Shown one piece after another: positions 52,411 through 61,322 of a DNA stretch of 64,000 nucleotides (the stretch's first letter is position 1; every line of letters starts with the position of its first letter). The notes under the pieces are model-generated. The model made no database searches. It worked only from the letters and a program-made list of their open reading frames with translations, and had not been told where the DNA came from. Where the stretch lies: positions 496,001-560,000 of the forward strand of contig CAWGHW010000031.1 in assembly GCA_963822485.1 (NCBI GenBank). Reading direction: 5' to 3'. Source of the DNA: DASUBV01 sp963822485 (GTDB lineage: Bacteria; Actinomycetota; Actinomycetes; Streptosporangiales; Streptosporangiaceae). The position numbers were made by a program, and so were the translations under genes.

Positions 52411-54277
52411 ATGGCTGAGCCCGGTGCCACTGACGGCAACCGCGAGCCTAAGCCCTCCCGGCCGGCCAGCGAGCGGGCGCCTGACCGGCGCCAGCAGCGG
52501 CGCTGGGTGCCGCGCACCGCGCGCCTGCTCAGCATGGTCGTCGGGCTTTTCTATATCGTCCAGGGCCTGCTGCCGGGTTTCTCCGAGCACCTGTCGTCCC
52601 GCTACCGGCTGCACCGGATCGCCGAGGTCACGCCGTTCGGGCTGGGCAGCCTGACCCGCGTCGCCGACATCATCATCGGCCTGGCGCTGGTGATGCTCTC
52701 CTACGGCCTGCGCAAGCGCAAGCGCCGGGCCTGGCAGGCGGTCACCGTCCTGCTGGCCATCAACGTGGTCATCCACGCGGTGGTCCAGCGGCCGCCGCGG
52801 ACCCCGCACCTGATCTCCGAGTTCGTGGCCATCCTGGTGCTGGTCCTGCTGATCGCCTTCCGGAGCCAGTTCTACGCGGTCGGTGACGCCCGCAACCGGT
52901 GGCGCGCGCTGTGGGCGCTGGCCGTGCTGGCCGTCGCCGACATCATCATCGGCGTGTTCTACCTGTCGGTGGCCCACGGCCTGACCGGCCACTACACGCT
53001 GGGCCAGAAGGTCCAGTCGGCTGCCTTCAACCTGGTCGGCTTCTCTGGCCCGGTCCATTTCACCACCGAGACCAGGACCGATTTCTTCGCCTTCATCTCC
53101 GGTGCGCTCGGGCTGTTCACGCTGCTCGTCGTCGGCTACCTGTTCCTGCGGCCGGCCAACCCCACCGGGCGGCTGCGGCCGCCGGACGCGACGGCGATCC
53201 GCCAGCTGCTGGACAAGCACGGGGAACAGGACTCACTCGGCTACTTCGCGCTGCGCGACGACAAGAGCATCATCTGGTCGCCCACCGGCAAGTCCTGCAT
53301 CGGCTACCGGGTGCAGTCGGGCGTCATGCTGGCCAGCGGCGACCCCCTCGGCGACTCGGAGGCCTGGCCGGGCGCGATCCACGCGTTCCTGGATGAGGCG
53401 GCCCGGCACGCCTGGGTGCCCGCCGTGATCGGCTGCGGCGAGCAGGGGGCCGAGGTCTGGTGCCGGGAGGGCGGCCTGACCGCCCTGGAGCTGGGCGACG
53501 AGGCCATCGTCAACGTGGCCGACTTCTCCATGCAAGGCCGCCAGATGCGCAACGTCCGGCAGATGGTCAAGCGGGTCTGCCGCCAGGGCTACGTAGCCGA
53601 GATCCGCCGGGTGGGCGACATCCCGCCCGACGAGATGCGCCGCCTGGCCCGGCAGGCCGAGCGCTGGCTGGGCGGCTCCACCGAGCGCGGCTTCTCCATG
53701 GCGCTGGGCCGGGTCGGCCGGGCTGACGACGACCGCTGCGTGGTGGCCACGGCCACCGAGGACGGGGTGCTCCGGGCGATCCTGCACTTCGTGCCCTGGG
53801 GCAGCGACGGGCTCTCCCTCGACCTGATGCGCCGCGACCGGTCCGCGTCGCCCGGCCTCAACGACTTCCTGATCGTGGAGGCCATCGCGCGCGGGCGCGG
53901 AGCTGGGGATCAAGCGCATCTCGCTCAACTTCGCGGTCTTCCGCGCGGCGCTGGAGCGGGGCGAGCGGATCGGCGCCGGCCCCGTGCTGCGGGCCTGGCG
54001 GCGGGTGCTGCTGTTCATGTCCCGGTGGTTCCAGATCGAGTCGCTGTACAAGTTCAACGCCAAGTTCTGCCCGCAGTGGGTGCCGCGGTTCCTGGTCTTC
54101 CCCATCACCAGGGACCTGCCCCGGATCGGCCTGGCCGCGATGGAGGCCGAGGCGTTCCTGGTCTGGCCGACGCTGAAGCCGCGGCGGATCGCCGCGAAGC
54201 TGGGCCTCGGGCGGCTGCGCCGCCGGCTGCGGCGGCGACCACGGGACGAGGGGCGCCGGCCGCGTCCCGCGGCCTAG
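52411..54277 (+). pseudogene. DUF2156 phosphatidylglycerol lysyltransferase-like protein, frame break near 53890
   Basis: A membrane protein with about five N-terminal helices (SMVVGLFYIVQGLLPG, IIIGLALVMLSYGL, SEFVAILVLVLLIAF) and a C-terminal DUF2156 acyl-transferase domain (DKHGEQDSLGYFALRDDKSIIWSPTGKSCIGYRV, SMALGRVGRADDD). Such proteins aminoacylate phosphatidylglycerol (MprF/LysX-like). After IVEAIARG the frame is lost; the conserved ELGIKRISLNFAVFRAALERGE... continues one frame over to 54277. One extra base (or four) in the GCGCGCGGGCGCGG run at 53886-53900 is enough: the span is 1867 nt, +1 modulo 3. It separates folE from folP. Confidence 0.8.
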
Positions 54278-54301
54278 CCCGCAGACCGTAGATTGGCCCC
54301 T

Positions 54302-55234
54302 ATGACGCACGACGCGGGCCCGCGGGCCGCGCCGGGGCCGCTGCCGCCGGGTCGGCTGCCCGGGCTGCCCAGCGCGCCGCGCTGCCTGGTGATGGGCGTG
54401 GTCAACGTCACGCCTGACTCGTTCTCCGACGGGGGCAGCTGGCTGGACCCGGACGCGGCCGTGGCCCGCGGCCAGGTGCTGGCCGCCTCCGGCGCCGACC
54501 TCGTCGACGTGGGCGGCGAGTCCACCAGGCCAGGCGCGCAACGGATCCCGGCCGGGGAAGAGCTGCGGCGCGTCATGCCGGTGATCACCGGGCTGGTCAC
54601 GGCGGGCATCTGCGTGAGCGTGGACACGATGCGGGCCGAGGTGGCTGAGCAGGCGCTGCGCGCGGGCGCGCGGATGGTCAATGACGTGAGCGGCGGACTG
54701 GCCGACCCGGACATGGTCGCGGTGATCGCCGCGGCCGGCGTGCCCTACGTGATCAACCACTGGCGCGGGCACAGCGCCGACATGTACGGCAAAGCCGTCT
54801 ACGACGATGTTGTCGCCGATGTCCGGGCCGAGCTGAGCCTGCGCGTGCACGACGTGATCGCCGACGGGGTGGACCCCGGGCAGATCATCGTGGATCCGGG
54901 GCTGGGCTTCGCCAAGCTGGCCCGGCACAACTGGGCGCTGATCGCCAGCCTGCGCGACATCCCGGTCCTGGGCGAGCCCGGCTCGCCGTTCCCGCTGCTG
55001 TTCGCGGCCTCGCGCAAGCGGTTCATCGGCCGGCTCCTGGCCGGGCCCGACGGTGAGCCCCGGCCCTTCACCGAAAGTGACGACGCCACCGTCGCCCTGA
55101 CCGCCCTGGCCGCGGCGGCCGGTGCCTGGTGCGTGCGGGTGCACGAGGTCCCGGCCAACGCGGACGCGGTACGGGTGGTGGCGCGCGTCCAGCAGGCCGA
55201 GCGCGACGAGGCCGCGGGGGGCGGTCGCCAGTGA
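54302..55234 (+). CDS. folP: Dihydropteroate synthase
   Basis: A 310-residue TIM-barrel enzyme joining p-aminobenzoate to dihydropterin pyrophosphate, the sulfonamide target. Pterin-binding VMGVVNVTPDSFSDGG, DVGGESTRPGA, VSVDTM, NDVSGG and FAASRKRFIGRLL are all present. ATG 54302; a TTG three codons earlier is possible. Coupled to folB by GTGA. Confidence 0.95.
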   Translation: MTHDAGPRAAPGPLPPGRLPGLPSAPRCLVMGVVNVTPDSFSDGGSWLDPDAAVARGQVLAASGADLVDVGGESTRPGAQRIPAGEELRRVMPVITGLVTAGICVSVDTMRAEVAEQALRAGARMVNDVSGGLADPDMVAVIAAAGVPYVINHWRGHSADMYGKAVYDDVVADVRAELSLRVHDVIADGVDPGQIIVDPGLGFAKLARHNWALIASLRDIPVLGEPGSPFPLLFAASRKRFIGRLLAGPDGEPRPFTESDDATVALTALAAAAGAWCVRVHEVPANADAVRVVARVQQAERDEAAGGGRQ

Positions 55235-55596
55235 CCCTGGACCGGATCTCGCTGCTGGGGCTGCGGGCGTTCGGCCGCCACGGCGTGCTCGAGCACGAGG
55301 GCGCCATCGGCCAGGAGTTCATCATCGACGCCGTGCTCGGGGTGGACACCAGGGCGGCCGCGGCAGCCGACGACCTGACGCTGACGGTGGACTACGGGGC
55401 GCTGGCCGACCGGCTGGCCGCGATCGTCAGCGGACCGCCAGCGGCGCTGATCGAGACGCTGGCCGAGCGACTGGCCGCCGCCTGCCTGGAGGCGGCGGCG
55501 GTCCGCGAGGTCGAGATCACCGTGCACAAGCCGCACGCCCCGGTGACCCAGCTCGTCGCCGACATCACGGTGACCATCTCCCGGAGCCGCACGTGA
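55231..55596 (+). CDS. folB: Dihydroneopterin aldolase
   Basis: A 121-residue aldolase (dihydroneopterin to hydroxymethyl-dihydropterin). ISLLGLRAFGRHGVLEHEGAIGQEFIIDAVL with the catalytic Glu, and VDYGALADRLAAIV; the active-site Lys is in VEITVHKPHAPV. GTG 55231 overlaps folP. Confidence 0.93.
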   Translation: MTLDRISLLGLRAFGRHGVLEHEGAIGQEFIIDAVLGVDTRAAAAADDLTLTVDYGALADRLAAIVSGPPAALIETLAERLAAACLEAAAVREVEITVHKPHAPVTQLVADITVTISRSRT

Positions 55597-56162
55597 CCGT
55601 GCCGCACCCCCCTGGCCCTGCCGCGCCGCCAGCCGGCGGCCGGGCGGTCGTGCTCGCCCTGGGCACCAACCTGGGCGACCGGCTGGCCAATCTCCAGCGG
55701 GCGGTCGACCTGCTGTGCGCGGGCGACTTCCAGTGCGCCGCGGTCTCCGGCGTCTACGAGACCGCGCCGGTGGGCGGCCCGCCCCAGGACGACTACCTGA
55801 ACGCGGTGCTGCTGGGCCGCTCGAGCCTGCCCGCCGCCGAGCTCCTGAGCCTGAGCCAGGCCGCCGAGGCGGCCCTGCACCGGGTCCGGGCGCAGCGCTG
55901 GGGGCCGCGCACGCTGGACGTGGACATCATCGCCTACGGCGACGAGATCAGCGCCGACCCGGCGCTGACCCTGCCTCACCCGCGGGCCCACGAGCGGGCG
56001 TTCGTGCTCGTTCCCTGGCTGGAGGCGGACCCGGACGCCGTGCTGCCCGGCCGCGGCCGGGTGGCCGACCTGGTGAGCGCGACCGGCACCGCGGGCATCC
56101 GCCGGGCCGAGGGCGCCGCCCTGACCCTCCCGCCGGCCAGCCCGCGAGAGCGGGCCAGATGA
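55593..56162 (+). CDS. folK: Hydroxymethyl-dihydropterin pyrophosphokinase
   Basis: A 189-residue HPPK: VLALGTNLGDRLANLQRAV, VYETAPVGGPPQDDYLNAVL, and RWGPRTLDVDIIAYGD with the two catalytic Asp residues; LPHPRAHERAFVLVPW follows. GTG 55593 overlaps folB (GTGA). The product feeds folP. Confidence 0.94.
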   Translation: MTVPHPPGPAAPPAGGRAVVLALGTNLGDRLANLQRAVDLLCAGDFQCAAVSGVYETAPVGGPPQDDYLNAVLLGRSSLPAAELLSLSQAAEAALHRVRAQRWGPRTLDVDIIAYGDEISADPALTLPHPRAHERAFVLVPWLEADPDAVLPGRGRVADLVSATGTAGIRRAEGAALTLPPASPRERAR

Positions 56163-56641
56163 GCCCGACCCGGGCCGGCCCGCTGCTGGCCATCGCGGTG
56201 ATCGCCGCCGTGGCGGCCTGGGTGGTCGTGCGGCAGAGCTTCGCCACCCTGCCGCCCCTGCCGTGGACCGCGGTGCCCGCGATGCTGCTGCTGGCCGTCG
56301 GCGAGGCCGTCGCCGGGCACAACCTGCGGGCCCGGCTGACCGGCCGCCGCGCCGGGAAGCCGCTGGAGCCCATCGCGGTGGCCCGGATGGCCGCGCTGGC
56401 CAAGGCCAGTTCGGCCGCGGCCGCGGCCCTGGGCGGCCTGGCCGCCGGGTTCGCCATCTACGTGACCGGGCTGCTGGACAAGGCGGTGCCGCGGCATGAC
56501 GCCTACGCCGCGACGGCGACCGTGGCCGCGGCCATCGCGCTGCTCTCCGGGGCCCTCTACCTGGAGCGCTGCTGCCGGGCCCCCCGGCCGCCCGAGGACC
56601 AGGACCGCCCGTCGGGTGACCGTCAGGCCGACTGGCGGTGA
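56159..56641 (+). CDS. DUF3180 membrane protein
   Basis: A 160-residue protein with four hydrophobic helices (LLAIAVIAAVAAWVVV, AVPAMLLLAVGEAVAG, AAAAALGGLAAGFAIYV, ATATVAAAIALLSGALYL), the layout of Rv3605c/DUF3180, always after folK in actinobacteria. Function unknown. ATG 56159 overlaps folK (ATGA). Confidence 0.88.
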   Translation: MSPTRAGPLLAIAVIAAVAAWVVVRQSFATLPPLPWTAVPAMLLLAVGEAVAGHNLRARLTGRRAGKPLEPIAVARMAALAKASSAAAAALGGLAAGFAIYVTGLLDKAVPRHDAYAATATVAAAIALLSGALYLERCCRAPRPPEDQDRPSGDRQADWR

Positions 56642-56714
56642 ACGGCGGCGCGCGGCCCGCACGCCGTGGTTATGCTGATCTACCCGTCCGGTACCGGGCA
56701 AGGACTGGAACGAG

Positions 56715-57638
56715 ATGACCAACGCCGACCCTTCCGACCAGGCCCGTGAGCCTGAGCTGCGCCATCCCGCCGAGCTGGGCGTGGGCGTGGTCGGCGCGGG
56801 CCGGGTCGGTACCGCGCTGGCCGCCGCGCTGATGCGGGCCGGGCACCGCATCGAGGCGGTGTCGGCGCTCTCCCAGGCCTCGCTGCGGCGGGTGGAGAAT
56901 ATCCTGCCCGGCACGCCGGTCCGGCCGCCCGAGGAGGTCGTGGCCAGCGCCGACCTGGTCCTGCTGACCGTGCCCGACGATGTCCTGCCCGGCCTGGTGG
57001 CCGGCCTGGCCGCCACCGGGGCGCAGCTGTCCGGCCGGATGCTGGCCCACGCCAGCGGCCGCCATGGGCTCGCGGTGCTGGAGCCCGCCGTGCGCCAGGG
57101 CGCGATGCCGCTGGCCCTCCACCCGGTGATGACCTTCACCGGGCGGCCCGACGACGTGGACCGGCTGGCCGGCATCTCGTTCGGGGTCACCGCCCCGGAG
57201 CCGCTGCTGCCGGTCGCGCAGGCGCTGGTGGTGGAGATGGGCGGCGAGCCGGTGGTGATCGCCGAGGAGGACCGCGACCTGTACCACGCCGCGCTGGCCG
57301 GGGCCGCGAACCACCTGGTCACGCTCGTCGTGCAGGCGTGCGACCTGCTGGCGGAGGCCGGGGTGGCCAACCCGCCGCGGATGCTCGGCCCGCTGCTCGG
57401 GGCGGCCCTGGACAACGCGCTGCGGCTGGGCGACGCGGCGCTGACCGGGCCGGTGGCCCGCGGCGACGCCGACACCGTGGCCGGCCACGTGGCCGCGCTG
57501 CGCGCCGCCGCGCCCGAGGCCCTGCCCGCCTACCTGGCGCTGGCCCGGCTCACCGCCGACCGCGCGCTGGCCACCGGGATGCTGGCGGCGCCGGACGCCC
57601 AGCGGCTGCTGGACGTGCTGGCCGGGGCGCCGCGGTGA
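56715..57638 (+). CDS. Rossmann-fold DUF2520 oxidoreductase-like protein
   Basis: A 307-residue protein equivalent to Rv3603c: NAD(P)-binding VGVVGAGRVGTALAAAL (residues 23-39), LVLLTVPDDVLPGLV, then the DUF2520 helical domain (PLALHPVMTFTG, YHAALAGAANHLVTLV). Its constant place before panC has led to proposals of a role in pantothenate metabolism, such as ketopantoate reduction, but this is not proved. GGACTGGAACGAG precedes ATG 56715. Confidence 0.87.
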   Translation: MTNADPSDQAREPELRHPAELGVGVVGAGRVGTALAAALMRAGHRIEAVSALSQASLRRVENILPGTPVRPPEEVVASADLVLLTVPDDVLPGLVAGLAATGAQLSGRMLAHASGRHGLAVLEPAVRQGAMPLALHPVMTFTGRPDDVDRLAGISFGVTAPEPLLPVAQALVVEMGGEPVVIAEEDRDLYHAALAGAANHLVTLVVQACDLLAEAGVANPPRMLGPLLGAALDNALRLGDAALTGPVARGDADTVAGHVAALRAAAPEALPAYLALARLTADRALATGMLAAPDAQRLLDVLAGAPR

Positions 57639-58559
57639 GGCCGATGCTGGCCCGGACCAGGGTCGGCCTGGCCGCCGCGCGCGCCACCATGGCCTGCCCG
57701 GTGGTGCTGGTGCCGACGATGGGCGCGCTGCACAACGGGCACCGGGCGCTGCTGCGGCTGGCTCGCGAGCTGGCCGGCCAGGGCGATCAGGGCCGGCGGC
57801 AGCGTGCTGGTCTCGATCTTCGTCAACCCGCTCCAGTTCGGCCAGGGCGAGGACTTCGACCGCTACCCGCGGACCATCGAGCGGGACCTGGAGATCTGCG
57901 CCGAGGAGGGCGTCAGCGTGGTCTTCGCGCCGTCGCGGCGCGAGATGTACCCAGTCGAGCCGCAGGTCACCGTGGACCCCGGCCCGGCCGGCCGGCTGCT
58001 GGAAGGCGAGTTCCGGCCCGGCTTCTTCGGCGGCGTGCTCACCGTGGTGCTCAAGCTGTTCCAGCTGACCCGCCCGGACCTCGCGGTGTTCGGCGAGAAG
58101 GACGCGCAGCAGCTGGCCCTGATCCGGCACATGGTGGCCGACCTGGACCTCGGCCCGCGGATCGCCGGCGCGCCCATCCACCGCGACCCGGACGGCCTGG
58201 CCACCTCCAGCCGCAACGTGTACCTGTCGGAGTGGGAGCGGGCCTCGGCGCTGGCCCTGCCCAAGGCGCTCGCCGCGGGGGCCGCGGCGGCCGGCGGGGG
58301 CCCCAAGGCGGCGCTGGCCGCGGCCGCGATGCTGCTGGACGCGGCGAGCGCGAGCGACCCGCCGGTCGAGCTGGACTACCTGACCGTGGCCGACCCGGCC
58401 AGCTTCGTCGAGGCCGGCCCGGACTACACCGGACGGGCGCTGCTGCTCGTCGCGGCCAGGGTCGGCAGCACCCGGCTCATCGACAACACCTGGCTGACCT
58501 TTGGCCCGGAAACGGCCGCCGAGGCCGGCTCCCTGGAGAACCATGCTGCTCACGATTGA
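57635..58559 (+). pseudogene. panC: Pantoate-beta-alanine ligase, frame break near 57785
   Basis: PanC joins pantoate and beta-alanine with ATP. The N-terminus (VVLVPTMGALHNGHRALL, HxGH motif) begins at GTG 57635, GTGA-coupled to the previous gene. After RELAGQG the frame changes, and VLVSIFVNPLQFGQGEDFDRYPRT, FGEKDAQQLALI and the rest to 58559 follow in another frame. CAGGGC is doubled at 57779-57784 and 57788-57793; deleting about 10 nt (GATCAGGGCC) restores a 304-residue enzyme. Without an intact copy elsewhere this would block pantothenate synthesis, so sequence error or a second copy is likely. Confidence 0.85.
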
Positions 58560-59337
58560 CGTAGGGAACACCAACACCGTCCTGGGGATGTTCGACGGCG
58601 AGGAGGTCGTCGAGCACTGGCGGATCGCCACCGACCCGGTGCGCACCGCCGACGAGCTCGCGGTCATCCTGTCCGGCCTGCTCGGCCAGAGCGCCATGAT
58701 CGACGAGCCGGACATCACCGGGATCGCGCTGTGCTGCACCGTGCCGTCCGTTCTGCATGAGATGCGGGAGATGAGCCGGCGGTACTACGGAGACGTCCCA
58801 GCGGTGATCGTGGAGCCGGGGGTCAAGACCGGCGTCCCGGTCCGCTACGACAACCCCAAGGAGGTGGGCAGCGACCGGATCACCAACGCGGCCGCGGCCG
58901 CCCACCTGTACGGCGGCCCGGCCATCGTGGTCGACTTCGGCACCTCCACGAACTTCGACGCGGTCAGCGAGCGCGGCGAGTTCGTCGGCGGGGCGCTGGC
59001 GCCGGGCATCGAGATCTCGGTTGACGCGCTGTCCCGCCGGGCCGCCCAGCTGCTCAAGGTGGAGCTGGCCCGGCCGGCCCGGGTGATCGGCAAGAGCACC
59101 GTCGAGGCGCTCCAGTCGGGGATCATCTTCGGCTTCGCCGGCCAGGTCCAGGGGATCGCCTCCCGGATGGCGGCCGAGCTGGCGCCCGAGAGCCCGGACT
59201 CGGTGACGATCATCGCCACCGGCGGGCTGGCGCCGCTGGTTATCGACGAGGTGAAGATCATCGATGCCTACGAGCCCTGGCTGACGCTGATCGGGCTGCG
59301 GCTCATCTACGAGCGGAACGTGACCCAGGTCCGCTGA
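58543..59337 (+). CDS. coaX: Type III pantothenate kinase
   Basis: A 264-residue CoaX-type kinase (pantothenate to 4'-phosphopantothenate, first step of CoA synthesis). P-loop-like TIDVGNTNTVLGMF, GSDRITNAAAA, VVDFGTSTNFDAV and GGALAPGIEISVDAL are present. ATG 58543 (GGAGAA upstream) lies 17 nt inside the end of panC. No panD lies between panC and coaX, unlike M. tuberculosis. Confidence 0.94.
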   Translation: MLLTIDVGNTNTVLGMFDGEEVVEHWRIATDPVRTADELAVILSGLLGQSAMIDEPDITGIALCCTVPSVLHEMREMSRRYYGDVPAVIVEPGVKTGVPVRYDNPKEVGSDRITNAAAAAHLYGGPAIVVDFGTSTNFDAVSERGEFVGGALAPGIEISVDALSRRAAQLLKVELARPARVIGKSTVEALQSGIIFGFAGQVQGIASRMAAELAPESPDSVTIIATGGLAPLVIDEVKIIDAYEPWLTLIGLRLIYERNVTQVR

Positions 59338-59500
59338 GCGTCCTCGGCGCGGCATCCGGCCCGCCCGCATCGAGCGTTCCGGCCGCCGCAACCCGCCTGC
59401 TTCATGATCCCGTAGCGTTTGCGGCGTCAGAGCCCGCTAACTCTACGAGATCGTGAAGCAGCCTCCGCCAGGCATGGCTGGACAGCCAGCAGCTCGCCGA

Positions 59501-59649
59501 CTGATAACAGCAAGAAACGTCGCCGTCGCCGCCGTCGGCGTCGGCCGCCCCCGCCCGCATCTCTGTTCGCCGGCGATCGGGCCGCGGGGCGGCGATGCTG
59601 GCGGGGCCGCACGCTGCCCGCACCGGTCCGACGGCTGATAACAGCAAGA
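59501..59649. repeat. Direct repeats in coaX-lysS spacer
   Basis: CTGATAACAGCAAGA occurs at 59501-59515 and 59635-59649, 134 nt apart, in the 379-nt spacer upstream of lysS. Between them is a CGTCGCCGCCGTCGG-type low-complexity run. The repeats are relatively AT-rich and may be protein-binding sites or RNA elements controlling lysS. I support no gene here; an Arg-rich ORF over this run looks like a composition effect. Confidence 0.6.
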
Positions 59650-59716
59650 CAACGCCGGGCCGGGCCGGGGGTTATCGCGGTGACCGGCCGGCCGGCGGAC
59701 CGGTAATCTCGGGCAG

Positions 59717-61210
59717 GTGACCGACGACGTCCAGGGCGACATCGACGCGCCCGAGCAGATGCAGGTGCGCCGGGCCAAGCTGGACCGGCTGCGCGCGGCG
59801 GGCATTGACCCGTACCCGGTGGGGTACCCGCGCACAGACACCATCGCCCGGGTGCGCGAGCGCCACCCCGACCTGCCGCCCGACGCCGCCACCGGCGACC
59901 GCGTGGGCGTGACGGGCCGGGTCGTGCTGAGCCGGATCGGCGGCAAGCTCTGCTTCGCCACCATCCGGGACGGCAGCGGCGACATCCAGGTGATGATCTC
60001 CCAGGAGCGGGTCGGCGCCGACTCGCTCGCCGCGTGGAAGCAGGACGTGGACCTCGGCGACCACATCGGCGTGACCGGCGAGGTGATCACCTCGCGCAGC
60101 GGCGAGCTGTCGGTGCTGGCCGACTCCTACGCCATCACGGCCAAGGCCCTGCGGCCGCTGCCGGACAAGCACCGGGGCCTCGGCGAGGAGGCCCGGGTCC
60201 GGCAGCGCTACCTCGACCTGATCACCAACCCGGAGGCCCGCAGGATGGCCGAGATCCGCGCCGCGGTGACCCGGTCGGTGCGGGAGGAACTGCACGCCCG
60301 CGGTTACCTCGAGGTCGAGACGCCGGTCCTCCAGACGCTGCACGGCGGCGCCAACGCCCGGCCGTTCGTGACCCACATGAACGCCTACGACATGGACCTG
60401 TACCTGCGCATCGCGCTGGAGCTGTACCTCAAGCGGCTGGTCGTGGGCGGGATCGAGAGGGTCTACGAGATCGGCCGCATCTTCCGCAACGAGGGCGCCG
60501 ACTCCACCCACAACCCCGAGTTCACCATGCTCGAGGCCTACGAGGCCTACGGCGACTACAACACCATCGGGACGCTGACCAGGGAACTGCTCCAGGCCGC
60601 CGCGCGGGACGCGCTGGGCGGCACGGTCCTGCACCGGGCGGACGGGACGGAGATCGACATCGCCGGCGAGTGGCGCCAGGTCACCGTGCACGGGGCGCTG
60701 TCCGAGGCCCTCGGCGAGGAGGTCACCCCGGACACCGGCCTGGACGCCCTGCGCAAGCTGGCCGCCTCGGCCGGGGTCGAGCTCAAGCCCGACTGGGGCC
60801 CGGCCCAGGTCACGCTGGAGCTGTACGAGCACCTGGTCGAGTCGCGCACCGTGGAGCCGACCTTCTACCGCGACTTCCCGGTCGAGGTCTCGCCGCTGAC
60901 CCGTCAGCACCGCGACGACCCGCGGCTGGCCGAGAAGTGGGACCTGGTCGCGTTCGGCACCGAGATCGGCACCGGCTACTCCGAGCTGGTGGACCCGCTG
61001 GAGGAGCGGGCCCGGCTGACCGCCCAGTCACTGCTGGCGGCGGGCGGGGACCCGGAGGCCATGCAGCTCGACGAGGACTTCCTGCGGGCGCTGGAGCACG
61101 GGATGCCGCCCAGCGGCGGCATGGGCATGGGCATCGACCGGATGCTGATCATGCTGACCGGCGCGGGCATCCGGGAGACGGTGCTGTTCCCGCTGGTCAA
61201 GCCCACCTGA
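59717..61210 (+). CDS. lysS: Lysyl-tRNA synthetase, class II
   Basis: A 497-residue class II enzyme: OB-fold anticodon domain (VGVTGRVVLSRIGGKLCFATIRDGSGDIQ), motif 1 (ETPVLQTLHGGANARPF), motif 2 (RIFRNEGADSTHNPEFTMLEAY) and motif 3 (GMGMGIDRMLIML). GTG 59717. In many relatives lsr2 follows; here an NlpC/P60 gene converges instead. Confidence 0.95.
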   Translation: MTDDVQGDIDAPEQMQVRRAKLDRLRAAGIDPYPVGYPRTDTIARVRERHPDLPPDAATGDRVGVTGRVVLSRIGGKLCFATIRDGSGDIQVMISQERVGADSLAAWKQDVDLGDHIGVTGEVITSRSGELSVLADSYAITAKALRPLPDKHRGLGEEARVRQRYLDLITNPEARRMAEIRAAVTRSVREELHARGYLEVETPVLQTLHGGANARPFVTHMNAYDMDLYLRIALELYLKRLVVGGIERVYEIGRIFRNEGADSTHNPEFTMLEAYEAYGDYNTIGTLTRELLQAAARDALGGTVLHRADGTEIDIAGEWRQVTVHGALSEALGEEVTPDTGLDALRKLAASAGVELKPDWGPAQVTLELYEHLVESRTVEPTFYRDFPVEVSPLTRQHRDDPRLAEKWDLVAFGTEIGTGYSELVDPLEERARLTAQSLLAAGGDPEAMQLDEDFLRALEHGMPPSGGMGMGIDRMLIMLTGAGIRETVLFPLVKPT

Positions 61211-61251
61211 CCGGTCCGCGACGCTAGCCGCCCCGCCACCCTGGCACACGC

Positions 61252-61290
61252 ACTCGCGCCCGGGTCAGCTGAGCTGACCCGGGCGCGAGT
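61252..61290. terminator. Strong bidirectional terminator after lysS
   Basis: A perfect 39-nt dyad: a 19-nt arm (ACTCGCGCCCGGGTCAGCT), a single central G and its exact complement to 61290. It lies between convergent lysS and the NlpC gene, so it can end both transcripts. Confidence 0.85.
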
Positions 61291-61322
61291 GGGCAGGGCG
61301 CAGGCGGTGCCTGACGGGGGGT

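Noticed and set aside
59419..59706. ORF with an eight- or nine-Arg run upstream of lysS
   Set aside because: The Arg run comes from a CGTCGCCGCCGTCGG composition; no family, poor start, and an equally open frame on the other strand.
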